In this document: in pieces, positions 1 through 11,457 of the stretch | Layout of the letters: every line of letters begins with the position of its first letter | How positions within the stretch are numbered: position 1 is the stretch's first letter | Assembly (NCBI RefSeq): GCF_905147365.1 | Contig: NC_056426.1 | Span: 10,000,001-10,064,000, forward strand | Source of the DNA: Aricia agestis | Taxonomy: Eukaryota > Arthropoda > Insecta > Lepidoptera > Lycaenidae | DNA: 64,000 nucleotides | Direction: 5' to 3' | Position numbers and translations under genes: made by a program | Notes under the pieces: generated by a model | What the model was told of the DNA's origin: nothing | The model's database searches: none | Seen by the model: only the letters and a program-made list of their open reading frames with translations

Positions 1-134
1 CATTCAGTTTCATACTAAAGTCCTGTTTAATTCACACGAGGGTAATTTTGTGAGTCAGTATTTGTATGAAAAGATACGCGACCGAAATTCTGCGACTCAC
101 GACTCATAAAATTACGCTCGTCCAGCTTCACCCT

Positions 135-362
135 AAGTGATAATACTTTAGTTTAGGGTGTGTATGTGTCCCTTGTATAGAGTTCACTGTGAAAGTAACA
201 ACGCTAAAAGAGCATTTTTTGTGGTTTTTATGGGCAAACGCCCCCGCGTCATGAGTTTTCCAGTATCAAAGTTAAAAAGAAGTTACTTTTTCGGCGCTGA
301 AGCCGCTGATAGTTTCACAGCAAACTCTATATAATCCATACGGCATACACACCTTAAAGTAT
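135..362. mobile_element. Mariner-type MITE, copy 1
   Basis: The left part (aagtgataatacttta, then gggtgtgtatgtgtccc and agagttcactgtgaaagta) recurs inverted at the right side. It is the same family as the well-preserved copy at 25391-25657. No coding capacity. Confidence 0.65.
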
Positions 363-879
363 GTTTTGTATATTCTATATATCTATGGTATTAAGCCCCG
401 AATTGTATCATTTTCTAAAATTAGATACTACATTATATTTCCGAGAATTCGATCTGAGCAAAAACACGATATCTTAAAATTTTCTCGATAGAAAAAATCA
501 CAAAGATGCATCTAATTTTCACGAATTTTTCATTTATTGCCGTAACCGTGCATTGAACTAAGTTAATATTTTAACACATTGTATAAAATTCTATCATTGA
601 GAGATCGACCTAGTGGATTTTTAAAATGTTGTATATTTATCGACTTATTGAGAAAAAACTAATTTGGCGATGAATCCGCGTCGTCCTTTTTCACCTGGCA
701 TATGAAAGACGGGCGTGAGTGTGAAGAGAGAAGGACGATGTTTGATTTTTGGGGTTAGTTGCCCTCTTAATACAAAATGTACTTGTGTTTGCCTAACAGA
801 CCTGTCTGTCTTGTCTGTCTGTCTATCTGTAGCAAAATGTACCTGTATATTTTTTATCTATCAATTTTTTTGACGACCT

Positions 880-1140
880 CAATTGGAGGGATGTTTGTAG
901 CTCAAGCCGGGGGTCGCAGGATCGAATCCCGCCGACGGAACAAAAAGTTTTCAAAGTTCCTGGGAATGTGTATTAAATATGTGTATGATATAATAAAAAT
1001 CTTAAATATATGTATAGTATAAAAGTATTAAATATATTTCCGTTGTCTGGTACCCGTAACACAAGTCCTTCAGGTACTTAGCACGGGGCCAGACTGACGT
1101 GTTGTGAAGCGTCCATAGATATTGTTATTATATAATTATT
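880..1140 (+). mobile_element. tRNA-derived SINE, 5'-truncated
   Basis: A B-box-like tRNA piece (ggatcgaatcccgccgac, near 920) is followed by 'ggaacaaaaagttttc', a body with 'ccgttgtctggtacccgtaa' and a terminal ATT-rich tail (1122-1143). The head is shared with the two SINE pieces at 48.2 and 48.8 kb. The A-box half of the tRNA head is poorly preserved. Confidence 0.6.
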
Positions 1141-1749
1141 ATTTACTCATAAGCTGCTAAAGAACATGATTATTATAGTTATGCAAAGTGTGCCTTTGTT
1201 TGTCTTTAGGTCTGTCTGTTTGTTAACTTCACAAGATGTAACAGCCCGCTCGCCCTGAATTGATTTCGATGAAATTTTATATTAAGAGTCCTAGAAAATG
1301 CCATAGAATAGTACCATTCCGGAAAATAGGGTGTTACAATAAACTAATTTCGACGCATTTTTAAGAATTTACCCAAATTATTTCTCTATAACTAAATCTT
1401 CATTATTTTAAAAGTCTTCCCCTAGTAACTTCAACGTACTTAAGTTTTTTAAAGATTATGTAGCAAATTTTTTAAGCTTTCTCTTGTTATATCGTAACTT
1501 ATGGGGTTTTCTGTCAGAATGTTATCCTCTTTTTCTTGTATCTTACACCACGACATAGTTCTTTATTCTATGCGCAGCGTGTATGAGCTGCATATAATAT
1601 ATGTGTATGTGATTCCCCTCACAACTCTCGTCTTTTGTTTCATAATTAACATTTTTTCTTACATTTTTATAGGTTACGCTTTTTCTTGGATGTGACTTAA
1701 TAACTTACTAGATTTTGCCGCGAGTTTGCCTGGGTAAATAAAAAAAGAT

Positions 1750-1983
1750 TATACAATTTGTAACAAAATTAATAATACTTTAGAGTTATTGTATGTGTCC
1801 CTCATATTAGATAGTTCACTGTGAAAGTAGCAGCACTAGAAGAGCTTCTTTTTTCAACCTTGTATGGGTTAATTCATGACCTTGAGGCATTTTCCATAAA
1901 AACATAGTCAAAACTCAAAAGTAACTCTAGCGCTGCTACTTTTACAGTGAACTCTACAGGATGTAACAAAATGATATCACTTC
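1750..1983. mobile_element. Mariner-type MITE, copy 2
   Basis: It starts with 'tatacaatttgtaacaaaat' and contains 'agttcactgtgaaagtagca' on the left with its inverted counterpart near 1930-1955, then 'ggatgtaacaaaatgatat' at the right. It is a diverged member of the 25391-25657 family. Confidence 0.6.
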
Positions 1984-2704
1984 TTACGAACATAGCACAG
2001 AAACACATTTCATTTCAAGAGTTGCCAAATTATGTTATTTCAGTGTAACAGTATGCAAGTTGCATTATTCATATATGTTACGAACATTGGTGAGGGTTTG
2101 CCAGGGACGTTGCGTTCCAGGAATTATGCCAATTATACATATATGACGTATACATATATTATGACGTATACGTAAACGTGCTAGTATAATAATATGTTAT
2201 TGTTACACTGTATATCTTGTACAAATAGGAGATAATGTGTTTTGTATTGTATGCTTATCATTTTACTAGATGTTGCCCAGATAAGATGTGCAAAATCAGT
2301 TTGTAGCACGGTAGCAGAAAAAGCTTGAAAATGGTAAAGACCTATTGCTGGGATAATATGAAAAATATATCCTGTGTCTTTTACGTCTTAACCCATCAAT
2401 CCCCAAGCGGCAGCCGGCTGCTGCATAACAATTGAAAATCTACTGTGACTGCGATATCCACTATGAAGGTGTTAATGTATCGAACAAAGGCCATCCGCCT
2501 AACATCTTTCCAATTTAATTATAACGTTTTACCTAAACTACATTTTAGTAATAGTTCCACCTTGGTAACAAGAACCTTTTTTAGTCCATTTTGGCCATTG
2601 TTCTTTCATCAAAATCGATTCAGCCGCTGATCGCGCATAATTAAAGAGAGCTAAAGTCTAGCGAGACAGACAAGCAGATTAATTTCGCATTCATAATAAT
2701 ATTA

Positions 2705-2890
2705 GACGAGGCCCGCAACTAAGTTGCGCCAAAATTCATTTATCACCACTGAACCGTACTACTTTTCCCCGGATTCAAAGTATCTCCATACAAAATTTCA
2801 TCGGAATCGGTTCAGCAGTTTAAGTGTGAAGTCTGAAGAGGTTACAGACAGACAGATACACTTTCGTATTATAAATCATAATATTAGTAA
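2705..2890 (+). repeat. (GACA)n-bearing lepidopteran repeat
   Basis: It runs from 'gaggcccgcaactaagttgc' through 'caaaatttcatcggaatcgg' and 'acagacagacagatacactt' to 'ataatattagta'. Related copies lie at 57540-57765 and, truncated, at 16620-16695; the reverse orientation starts the repeats at 48.0, 48.6 and 49.1 kb. Confidence 0.6.
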
Positions 2891-5009
2891 AGATATAAAG
2901 CAAAGCCACGTCTTCCACTCATGGTTATCGAGTACTATCAAATGTCAAAGGAAACTTTATACGCTTGGAAGACACTCCACTGTTTCATTATTATTAATTA
3001 AGTATTATGTTGGTATGCAGATTTAAGATTATAATAAACTTATAAATTATAATATAATACTATAAATAAATAAGCTAAGAAAAATGTTGGTACGTTTCCC
3101 GCGTGATAAAATAATTTTGGCGCAACGAATTAAAATAATGTCTCCTACGTTTCGGTGACGGAGGCCGAATTCATTGACACAGGAATTTAAAGTGCTAAAG
3201 TGTGTGCGCAGTACTTTCTTTACTCTTCCCAGCGGCCGACGATATTTTCGGCAATGTTGTTGGTAAACGATTATGACAGCAAATCTTAACTTGAAAAAAA
3301 AAACTTTCCAAAAATCCTCGCAAACAGGTTATAAGAATAATAAGTCTTAGGCTTCATAATTGATTTATATAAATAAATGAATAATTACTTAACTTTAATT
3401 AATATTTAGTCAGGAAATATGTGGTGATTTTACCAAAAGCTTCATTAAGTTAAAGTTAAGTAATCACTTTCTGAGAGTGCGTGTGGTCTGGCTGGCTGCA
3501 AACGTACGTTTTCCGTATTCTATTTCCGGATCGTTTTCCGTACTCAAAATTCCGTGAGACTGGCGCAAACGTTTGCTATTTTGCTATGCTGGCTTGCCTA
3601 TAGCTATGTCTACACTATGCGCTTTCGTCTTCAATTTTCGTCATCTTCTTTCATTCAACTTTCGTTTTGGCGCATTCAATAATTGAATGCGTCAACGAAC
3701 GCAACGCAAACTGTCATTTTTAATAACAAAGCGAAAGTTTTGGATACGGTCAGAGCCCAGAAGGCATGCGTAGCGGGCATGCCTCACGTTCACTGTTGAC
3801 TGCGCTATAACGCATGCCCCTGACGAACAGAAAAAGGCACAGTGTGGACAAAGCTATTGAGAGTCTTACGTGCGGAATTCCGTACGGAGAAAAACGAACG
3901 TGTGCTGTAGTATTTTCTACTGATTCCATGCATTCGGATTTCCGAATACGGAAATCGGAAATCGCATACGGAAAAGTTATATGTACCTATGCCTATAATG
4001 CACATCAATGCACCAATGCATATCAACAACAGCTAGCCGGTATGAGCCAGTTCGGGCGGTATGAGCTAGACATACTGACATACCAACGTACGCGATGCTC
4101 ACATTTCAACTTATGCGGTGGACAGTGGAAGCTATAATATAATATTTTTATATCATGAAGTTGTAAGTAATACGGTTTTCGTGTTTTTTCAACAAGCTTA
4201 TTACACTAGCGCTTTAGTTAGGCGTTTTTCAACCTCTTTTATGGGGCTGGCTCCAGGGCTGTAGCTAGAGTCAGATTTGAGGTAGGTTAGCATTGGTTAC
4301 AGGTAGGGCGGAAGTAAAAAAAGTGTCGTAATTGATTAATTTTCTAGAGTTTTGATGCTTTTAAGGCAGGGCATTGTGATTTTAAGGTAGGGCATTGCCC
4401 CCCAATGCCCCCCTCTGCTACGGCCGTGGCTGGCTCTGATATGAAAGATATTTCGCGAAACATTATCATGTATGTAGTATGATAAGGAATATAATGTCCA
4501 CTAAAATAGTTCTCTCGACTTCTGATTCTTATTAATACAGCTTTATATATTATAGCTTTGCCAGCACCAAGCCCTAACCCGAAACTTCACAGCAATGTGC
4601 ACACGTGAACTATGTTGCTGCGCTCGCGGGTCTCCGGCGGTCTAACCTTGGGGGCTAAATACACCCCGCGGGGGCCAGATTCACCCTACTTTGGGGGCTC
4701 GATTTATCCCAAACTCGCTCAGTGGATTGGGGGTCAGATGCACTCTACTTTCGGGGTCGAATTGACCCTCTACATCGTGATGGGGTTAAGTGAATAACTA
4801 ACGAATAGGAGTAATGTAGGTACCTACTTAAGGGGGTTTGTTACAAAGCCAACTTTAACGTTTTGTGGTAAGTATATATAATTCTGTTAATGTAAAGGTC
4901 ATATAATAATTATTCTATGTACCATTACAATTTCTACGACGACGATCTCAATGTCCTTTGGCAAGTCTTGATTTCAATTGTACCATCAAGGAAATCGATT
5001 CATAGGCAG

Positions 5010-5620
5010 TTGACAGACCTACGTCAATAGCCGCCTACTGAATGAGCAGCCTCGCCAGGCTGCCTCGTGAGGCAAAGCCTCGGTCGGTGAAGACGTGCCT
5101 CGTCCGAGCGTGCCGCGGCCCGTGCCGAGCGTTGTCAGTTTTTGTCGATGCTCAGCGCCCGATCTAGGGGGGGGGGGGGGGGGGGGGGGGTTTGGGGGGG
5201 GCAAACCGGGCAATAGCCCGGGGCGGCATATTGAGAGCGGCGCGGTGTCGCGTCGGTGACCTTCGTACGCGAGTCCAACTCGCACTTGGCCGTTTTTTGG
5301 GGCGGCAATTATTATTTTGCCCGGAGCGGTGAAATAGCTGGATCGGGCGCTATCGATGCTCAAAGCGCCTCGATACGTTTGCCGCGCTCACTCAAGACGG
5401 TAGTGTAAAGTGTTTGCCTCGCTTATTCGTTGCGTGTTAGTTGTGCCGTGTGCGTTTCAAGTTAAACTGAGTGTCGATACTGGCTAAGCCTTGCCACGCG
5501 AGGCAGCATCGAATTAGAAAACTTACAGACCGAGGCCGCCTGGCCGCCGGCAAATGTCCGAGGCTGTCTCGCGAGGCTGCTCGCTTGGTGTTTTTTAAGT
5601 TTCTTGGTCAATACGCGGCT
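5010..5620. repeat. GC-rich block with 24-bp G run
   Basis: The edges carry inverted motifs (gagcagcctcg near 5044 and its complement cgaggctgctcg near 5571). Inside, 24 consecutive G (5167-5190) are followed by TTT and eight more G. GC content is far above the surroundings. The minus-strand open frame across it is proline-rich only because it reads the G run. Confidence 0.5.
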
Positions 5621-6797
5621 ACTTAGTCCGATTATACATAAGTTGTGATTGAGTTGGCTGGGATGTATATATATTTTTTTGGGAATAACAGTATAATCTT
5701 TAAAGAAAGAGAGAAACCCAATCTATTCATTCAGCAATAAACCTTATTCAACATCTTTCTTGTCTTATAATATCAGCATTACCATTTTTATTTTTTTAAA
5801 GGTCTAGGAAATAAAAGACAACCATTTTGCAATTACAATTTAATAACAATAAATATTCGAAAAGTCAAGAAAACAGTTTATAAATGCAGACAAGAATAAG
5901 TACTTTATAAATTAATAAGTACTTACTTAAAATAGGAATGTGCATAGTCCAGGGTGTTATTAAGCATTATAGTTGACTTCTAAAAGCAACATGTATACAG
6001 TACATCACAAAAATGATCATAAATAAAAATAATAGCTGATTTTATTGTAAAATACACAAAAATATATATTTTCATGTTTCTTATGAGTTATGACTTATGT
6101 GACATACTGTATTCATCATATTCACTTAAAGCTACATTTTGGTCGAGTGTTCAGTTCTTATTTCTAAGTGTGTATTGTAATTTTGAAGAAAATATTGCCC
6201 AAATCCCTAATAATGACTTTATAATGACTAAACCGGTAAATTACAATACATTTACAATTTTTTTACATTTTTATGCAAAACAATTTGTGAAGAAAATCTA
6301 TTTTCGAGTTGATTATTTCATCACTTTTAAGTAAGTAATATTTTTAAGTCGATAAGTTTAACAATTATTATTTAATCGACTTTAGTCTTAACTGTTAACG
6401 TTAGAAGTTGTTTTTGCGAAAGAATAGAAATAATGACAGATTTAGAGACAAATTGATAGATGTTCTTTATCAATCACTTTGGGTAGGTTCTAAAATATTA
6501 CCCAGTACACTGACCAGTGCTAGTGACGTCTAAAATCGACGCCATACTTTATATTGGCATATAAGACTTTGTTGTAGGTGTCATTGTAGACAAAATGTTC
6601 GAATAGTTTTATATTTATACCAACTTTCAATAAAAAATATAGACATTATTATTGTTTTTACCATTAACCATAATATTATGTCACGAATGTCTGGCCAATG
6701 GCCTGTGCACTGGCTTAGATTTCGGAACATAATCTAACCTAGCGCAAAAACGTATAATGGCCATGCTTAGTAGCAAAAGCCCATCATGTTATGGTAT

Positions 6798-8589
6798 TTA
6801 ATTCTTCTTCTCATCTTTAGGGTTGTTCTTCCATATGTAGTAGCTGAGGGAGCTAGCGTAGCCCAGCCAAGCGAGGTAGGGCAGCATCAAAGCTCCTGCA
6901 GTCTGGTTGACGGAGAAGAAAGAGATGGTGGTGGCCACCGCTGCCCCGGAGAGCACGGAGATCTCAATGAACGCCTACAATTGAACATTTTGTGTTATTA
7001 GTTAATACATACTTACTATTTACTATCAAATTCCATACATTTTGATTGGTGATTCTAAGAAAAAGCAAAGAATTCTTGGCTACAGGCTCAGGTTCTTGGT
7101 CACAAGCACTGACCTCCATTATACAAGTATGCTGGACTTATGATACCCACCTGTTTTTTTGCCTGTTTTTTGTGCCTATTTGAAGCGGAATCAGCGCCCC
7201 CAATGCGGGGGAAGAGAACTAAATCTGACGTAACCACAACCAATAACAACAGTTGTCATCACTATTTATTAGTCCCATTCCAAGTACCCTCACTGCTAGC
7301 AGCGCCAATATGGCGACTTTCAAACGTCATTTTTATGTCAGATTTAGTTCTCTACCCCCGCATTGGGGGCGCTGATTCTGCTTCAAATAGGCACAAAAAA
7401 CAGGTGGGTATCATAAGTCTAGCGTACTTGTATACAGATCGACAAGGCTTTATAATATGAACATGGCGAAAAAAGGAACAAATGCTGCCATCATACAAAA
7501 ACATCACTTTATGACACTTCTCCTTTACGTGCGCCCCCGCCCACGTTCATAAAAAGCCTTGTCGATCTGTAATGGAGCTCAGTGGTCACAAGCGACACAA
7601 AATTCAAATGTCAAATGTCAATAAGCATTATTGACATTTCAATTTTGTATTGCTTAAACTGAGCGTGGAACGCGCCGCATAGTACACGAACTGCGGCGCG
7701 TATGATGCGGACGAATGTGTGAAGTGTTACATCATTTCATACAACGAATATTAAAATGCGGCGCGTTCGGCGTGCGTCTTGTTTCATTTCAGTGTGAACT
7801 ATAATGTAATTTCAACATAACATACCAGTTTAAAGTCTTTCATTCCAAAGAATATGGGTGTCCAACTCCAGTTGAGAGCCAGCTGGGTTCCGTATAAAGT
7901 CATCGGCAGGATTGCTTGCTCTGAAAATGAAATAAGATTTTTAAAAAGGAAAACTTAATTTATGAATACATAGTTTTATTTGGCTATAAATAGAGTTGTG
8001 AAATGAACAATTGGAGCTCCCATGGTTATATTCACCTCATTAGTCAGACAAATTAAAATTAGTTTACATATACCTAATCCTCAGAAACGAAAGAGTTGGG
8101 TTAATAAAACCACCAAAATAAAAAAAAGGCTGTTTATTCACTACTAAAACCTTGGGTTGGCCTGGTACTCTCTTGGCATTTATTTCAAAATAACAACAAT
8201 ACTAATAAACTATGTTAGTTTACCAGTAAGTTTATCAATTTCTGATTGCCATTTGGTAAAAGCCTCCTCTAGCCTCTTCCCATTCTCGTCTGTCTCTGGC
8301 CACTCTACTACAGATTACTCTAGCAATTGGTTGGTACATTAAAGATATACTAACCAGTAAAACCACCACAGTCTTCCAACACCAGATACGAGGCATATCC
8401 CATGGAGCAGTACAGCACCGTCCAGGCGGGCCCGAACACCCATTTCGGTGGGTTCCAGCTAGGCTTGTTCAGGTTATCGTACCAGCTCTTCTCATCTCCC
8501 TTCCTGATTTGCCCAGCAAAGTATAAACCATTTGCCCACCCCCCAACGTTGGGCAGAACAATGGATCCTAGCATTGACCAGTTCACCAT
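6798..8589 (-). CDS. Tspo: Translocator protein TSPO (peripheral benzodiazepine receptor), minus-strand copy
   Basis: Three coding exons on the minus strand, 8589-8355, 7920-7826 and 6974-6798, splice in frame with GT..AG borders to 168 aa. The ATG was chosen because an acceptor (ttatacatttcag) lies ten bases upstream, so the longer open frame above it is intron. Family hallmarks are all visible: LPNVGGW (12-18), KPSWNPPKWVFGPAWT (42-57), LNWSWTPIFF (94-103) and LPYLAWLGYA (141-150), in the five-helix layout of TSPO. Known role of the family: an outer mitochondrial membrane protein that binds cholesterol and porphyrins. A C-terminal CRAC-type cholesterol motif (L153, Y155, K159) is intact. 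Two MITEs sit in the last intron. It is transcribed divergently from the plus-strand TSPO pair; its upstream noncoding exon was not located. Confidence 0.95.
7120..7434. mobile_element. MITE with TATACAAGTA inverted ends
   Basis: The terminal inverted repeats are over 35 bp (tatacaagta, then gacttatgatacccacctg), with inner inverted arms around 'gcgcccccaatgcggggg'. It lies in the last intron of the minus-strand TSPO gene. Its right end shares the TA dinucleotide with the next MITE. Confidence 0.8.
7432..7571. mobile_element. MITE with CAGATCGACAAGG ends
   Basis: The ends are 'tacagatcgacaaggcttta' and its inverted counterpart at 7552-7571, inserted at a TA like Tc1/mariner elements. Two close relatives lie at 62391-62542 and 62556-62722. 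Confidence 0.75.
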
Positions 8590-8599
8590 TGCGATGTCT

Positions 8600-10789
8600 C
8601 TGAAATGTATAAAAAAGAGTACTGCAGATGGTAACACATACAAGTTCGGTCGTTGACCAATTAATCCTTCTATTGTTGTCGCGGTCACCGGTGTCCTTAT
8701 GGGGCTTGAAGGATTATTTAAGCTATTGTACTTGAGCTACTTTGTGACAGGAAAGAGGCAATTGCAATATTTTTGCATGTGGAAAGACGATATTTTACAT
8801 GTTCAGTAACCAGGCTAACATGTTTAACAGAGCTGGGAAAGAACACCACATAATGGACATAGTGATTAATATACATACATACAAGTAAATTGCTAATATT
8901 GTAGCTCATATGCTAAGTATTCACATACGGTTTTGCTCTATAGTTTTACTCCAAATCGAAGGAAATGACTTATTTGATATATTTAATTCCATCCAGCCGT
9001 CTCGAAGCGAGCCTTCAAGCTGTCAGTTTTGCGGTCCACACGTTGGTTATTGCTCGATTTGGAGTAAAACCGTATGTCAGTACTTAGCATTAGCCATATT
9101 TACATTTAGATGAAAATTATTTTAAGTGGGCATACTTGTGTAAAAACATGATAAATAACTAAGATATAAACAGTAATGATGACGAATGATATCTATATTT
9201 TACATAATATCAGATATTTTTTATCTATGTAGATAAAAGTGGAGAAAAAATTTCAAGGCCACATATTTATATTATTTATATTATGCAGTCTTCATCTGGA
9301 CCCTATCAAGTTTAATACCTCGATTGCGGGAATCGCAGACACAATAGATTTTCAATTGTTATGCGACAGCCGGGTGCTGCTTGGGGATTGATATTGAAAG
9401 AAAATTTTTTAAGCTCAATATTTTTTTAAACCTACTCAAATCATCTTCATACTTTAATAATAATTAAAATTGCCTTAGGAGTTAAAAAATTTACACAGAT
9501 ACTAAATGATAAAATACATTTCGGTTTGACTATAGTTGGGTAAAAAAGATAATATTTGAATACCTCGATCATGGGAATCGCAGACAGAATAGATTTACAA
9601 TTGTTATGCAACTAACTTGGAGATTGATGGGCTAATGTAGCTACTCAACAGAACTTAATAATAATAATATTATGATGATCGGGATTAGAAAAGCAGATTA
9701 AAAATATATACATAATATTATAATCAACTGCACTCGTTGTAAGCCGGTGCCAGCATAGAATTAGTATTTTGATATCGTTGGGTGCCAGTAATTATATTAA
9801 GTATAAAGAATTTTTATACACTTGCATCATAAATGATGACACATACCTACTTACCTTGTTTCTATGAAACTTTGTACAGAATCCATTTTTAAACACCTTT
9901 AAGAAGATATTTAAATACGTTACAATGTCCAAGCTAATAAAATGTAACTAATGGCTTATCTAATAGTTGTAAATTAGCTTTTATCATTTTAATTATTGAT
10001 AACAAATTATCAGAAACTCTAAACTTACATAAGTTATCGAGTAGTATTATCGTAATTCTCACACGGGAAAGACTTCGATCAAAGTCAAACAAAGAGAACA
10101 TATAATAAAGTACTCTGTGAAAGAGAATAATTAATTGCACCTGAGATCATAGAATTACGGCATATTTATTTAAAACAATGACGTAGGTATTTACCTGTTT
10201 GCCGGCTATATTTCGGGAAAAGTGTAGAGACTTGACTCGAATTCGTATAGGTACCAATCTTCAGTACAAATAAGCAGATTTTATAGAAATCCGCAGACCG
10301 CAGGCAATACAAATTGAGCTTGAGAAAATTGGAAATTTTTGCAAAAAGGGTGAAATCATGAGACACTTCTCATAATGCGGCGAAATAAAATATCAGGATA
10401 TTTTATAGGTTTTTTGATGTGAAGACATACTTTTCATTTTAGGCGTATTATAAGTCAATGTCACTGAAGTGTGACTGTCGTTTCATTTTACGGTTTGATT
10501 CAAGATGGTTTCAAAAACATGAATGAGAGAAACCTTTAGTTTTGAAGTTCAAAACTACAGGTTTTGAAAATTTGAACAAGTAATTTGAAATAATTACCTA
10601 TATAATAAATTTACCCTTATTAATAAATCCTTATTAACCTTTTAATAATATAATTAATAATTATACAACATTATGTAGATTTATTGATTCAATTAACTTA
10701 TTCAACATAAAACGGAACAGAATAAACATATGATTTTGACAGTTTTCTTATCAGTTATCACTTATCAGTGTCAATTGTCAAAATATCGT
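8600..10789. other. Divergent TSPO intergenic spacer
   Basis: This lies between the minus-strand TSPO first coding exon and the 5' noncoding exon of the first plus-strand TSPO. It holds a TTAA-repeat relative (about 8645-8720), a MITE (8910-9090) and two 'tacctcgat..ggaatcgcaga' repeat ends (about 9318-9405 and 9562-9637). From 9640 to 10790 there is AT-rich sequence with no gene I can support. Promoters and a noncoding exon of the minus gene probably lie here but cannot be placed. Confidence 0.5.
8910..9090. mobile_element. 181-bp MITE, ATGCTAAGTA ends
   Basis: The inverted arms are 'atgctaagtattcacatacg' and its complement at the right end (cgtatgtcagtacttagcat), followed by inner arms 'ttactccaaatcga'. 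It is noncoding. Confidence 0.75.
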
Positions 10790-11457
10790 CAATCTGCTTA
10801 TCGTTTTGTTGTCAAATTTCCATTAAAAAATTCTTATTCCACACGATTGTTCGATTTTTGCGTGACTAGTGACTACTAGGTAAGTGTTTTTGCTATAAAT
10901 TATAATACGCACATTTTTATAACTACATACAGAGCATAATTATAGTAGTTTGCAACTGCACCTACATTTTAAAATTTCTTTGTACACAATTTTGAACCGG
11001 CGGCGAGGGTATTGAACTGTTATTTGCTGTTATTACGCCATTATAAGGATCTAGCACCTTGATATTATTGAAAAAACCAAATCCCTTAATCCACTACTTA
11101 ACAACTTTGTGATTAAAAATACTTACTTACCAAAGATTAGACAGTTTTTATAGTCCATGCTAGTTAAACCATAAAGTTAATATTCCGATAGGTATATTAA
11201 CTTTATGAGTTAAACACGCTTGTTTTATTATATCCTCATTATATCTATGAATATGTAATAAACTTTTTTTGATATACAAATATATCAACAAGTTAAATCA
11301 CATTCTGCCAAAAATTTTATTTACAAAAAACCATTTGATGACTCATTCTATAAATCACATTTGTTTTGAGTCATCCTCTATCCACTTTGTATTATTCTTA
11401 CAGCAACTCCACCGGTCCTAATAAAAATTATTTCTTACAGAATTAAGATCATTCAAA

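Larger units (their letters stand above)
1..6797. other. Gene-free, repeat-rich left flank
   Basis: No exon-like coding sequence is recognisable here; the open frames are short and overlap repeats. It holds two copies of a mariner-type inverted-repeat element (about 135-362 and 1750-1983), a SINE (about 880-1140), a degenerate TTAA-type repeat end (2389-2450), a microsatellite-bearing repeat (2705-2890), inverted-repeat sequence with 'ttccgta' motifs (3480-3970), a degenerate GGGG-rich direct repeat (4640-4790) and a GC-rich block with a long G run (5010-5620). From 5630 to 6790 I see only AT-rich single-copy-like sequence. Confidence 0.7.

Noticed and set aside
3805..4137. Overlapping 74- and 107-codon frames on both strands
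   Set aside because: They sit in inverted 'ttccgtattcggaaatccg' repeat sequence also found near 57480 and 57890; no gene signal.
5019..5363. 114-codon proline-rich minus frame
   Set aside because: The proline run is the G tract read backward; there is no splice context or family similarity.
8590..8688. Upstream ATG extending the minus-strand TSPO by 33 codons
   Set aside because: A splice acceptor lies ten bases before the conserved MVNW start, and the extension has no similarity to TSPO.
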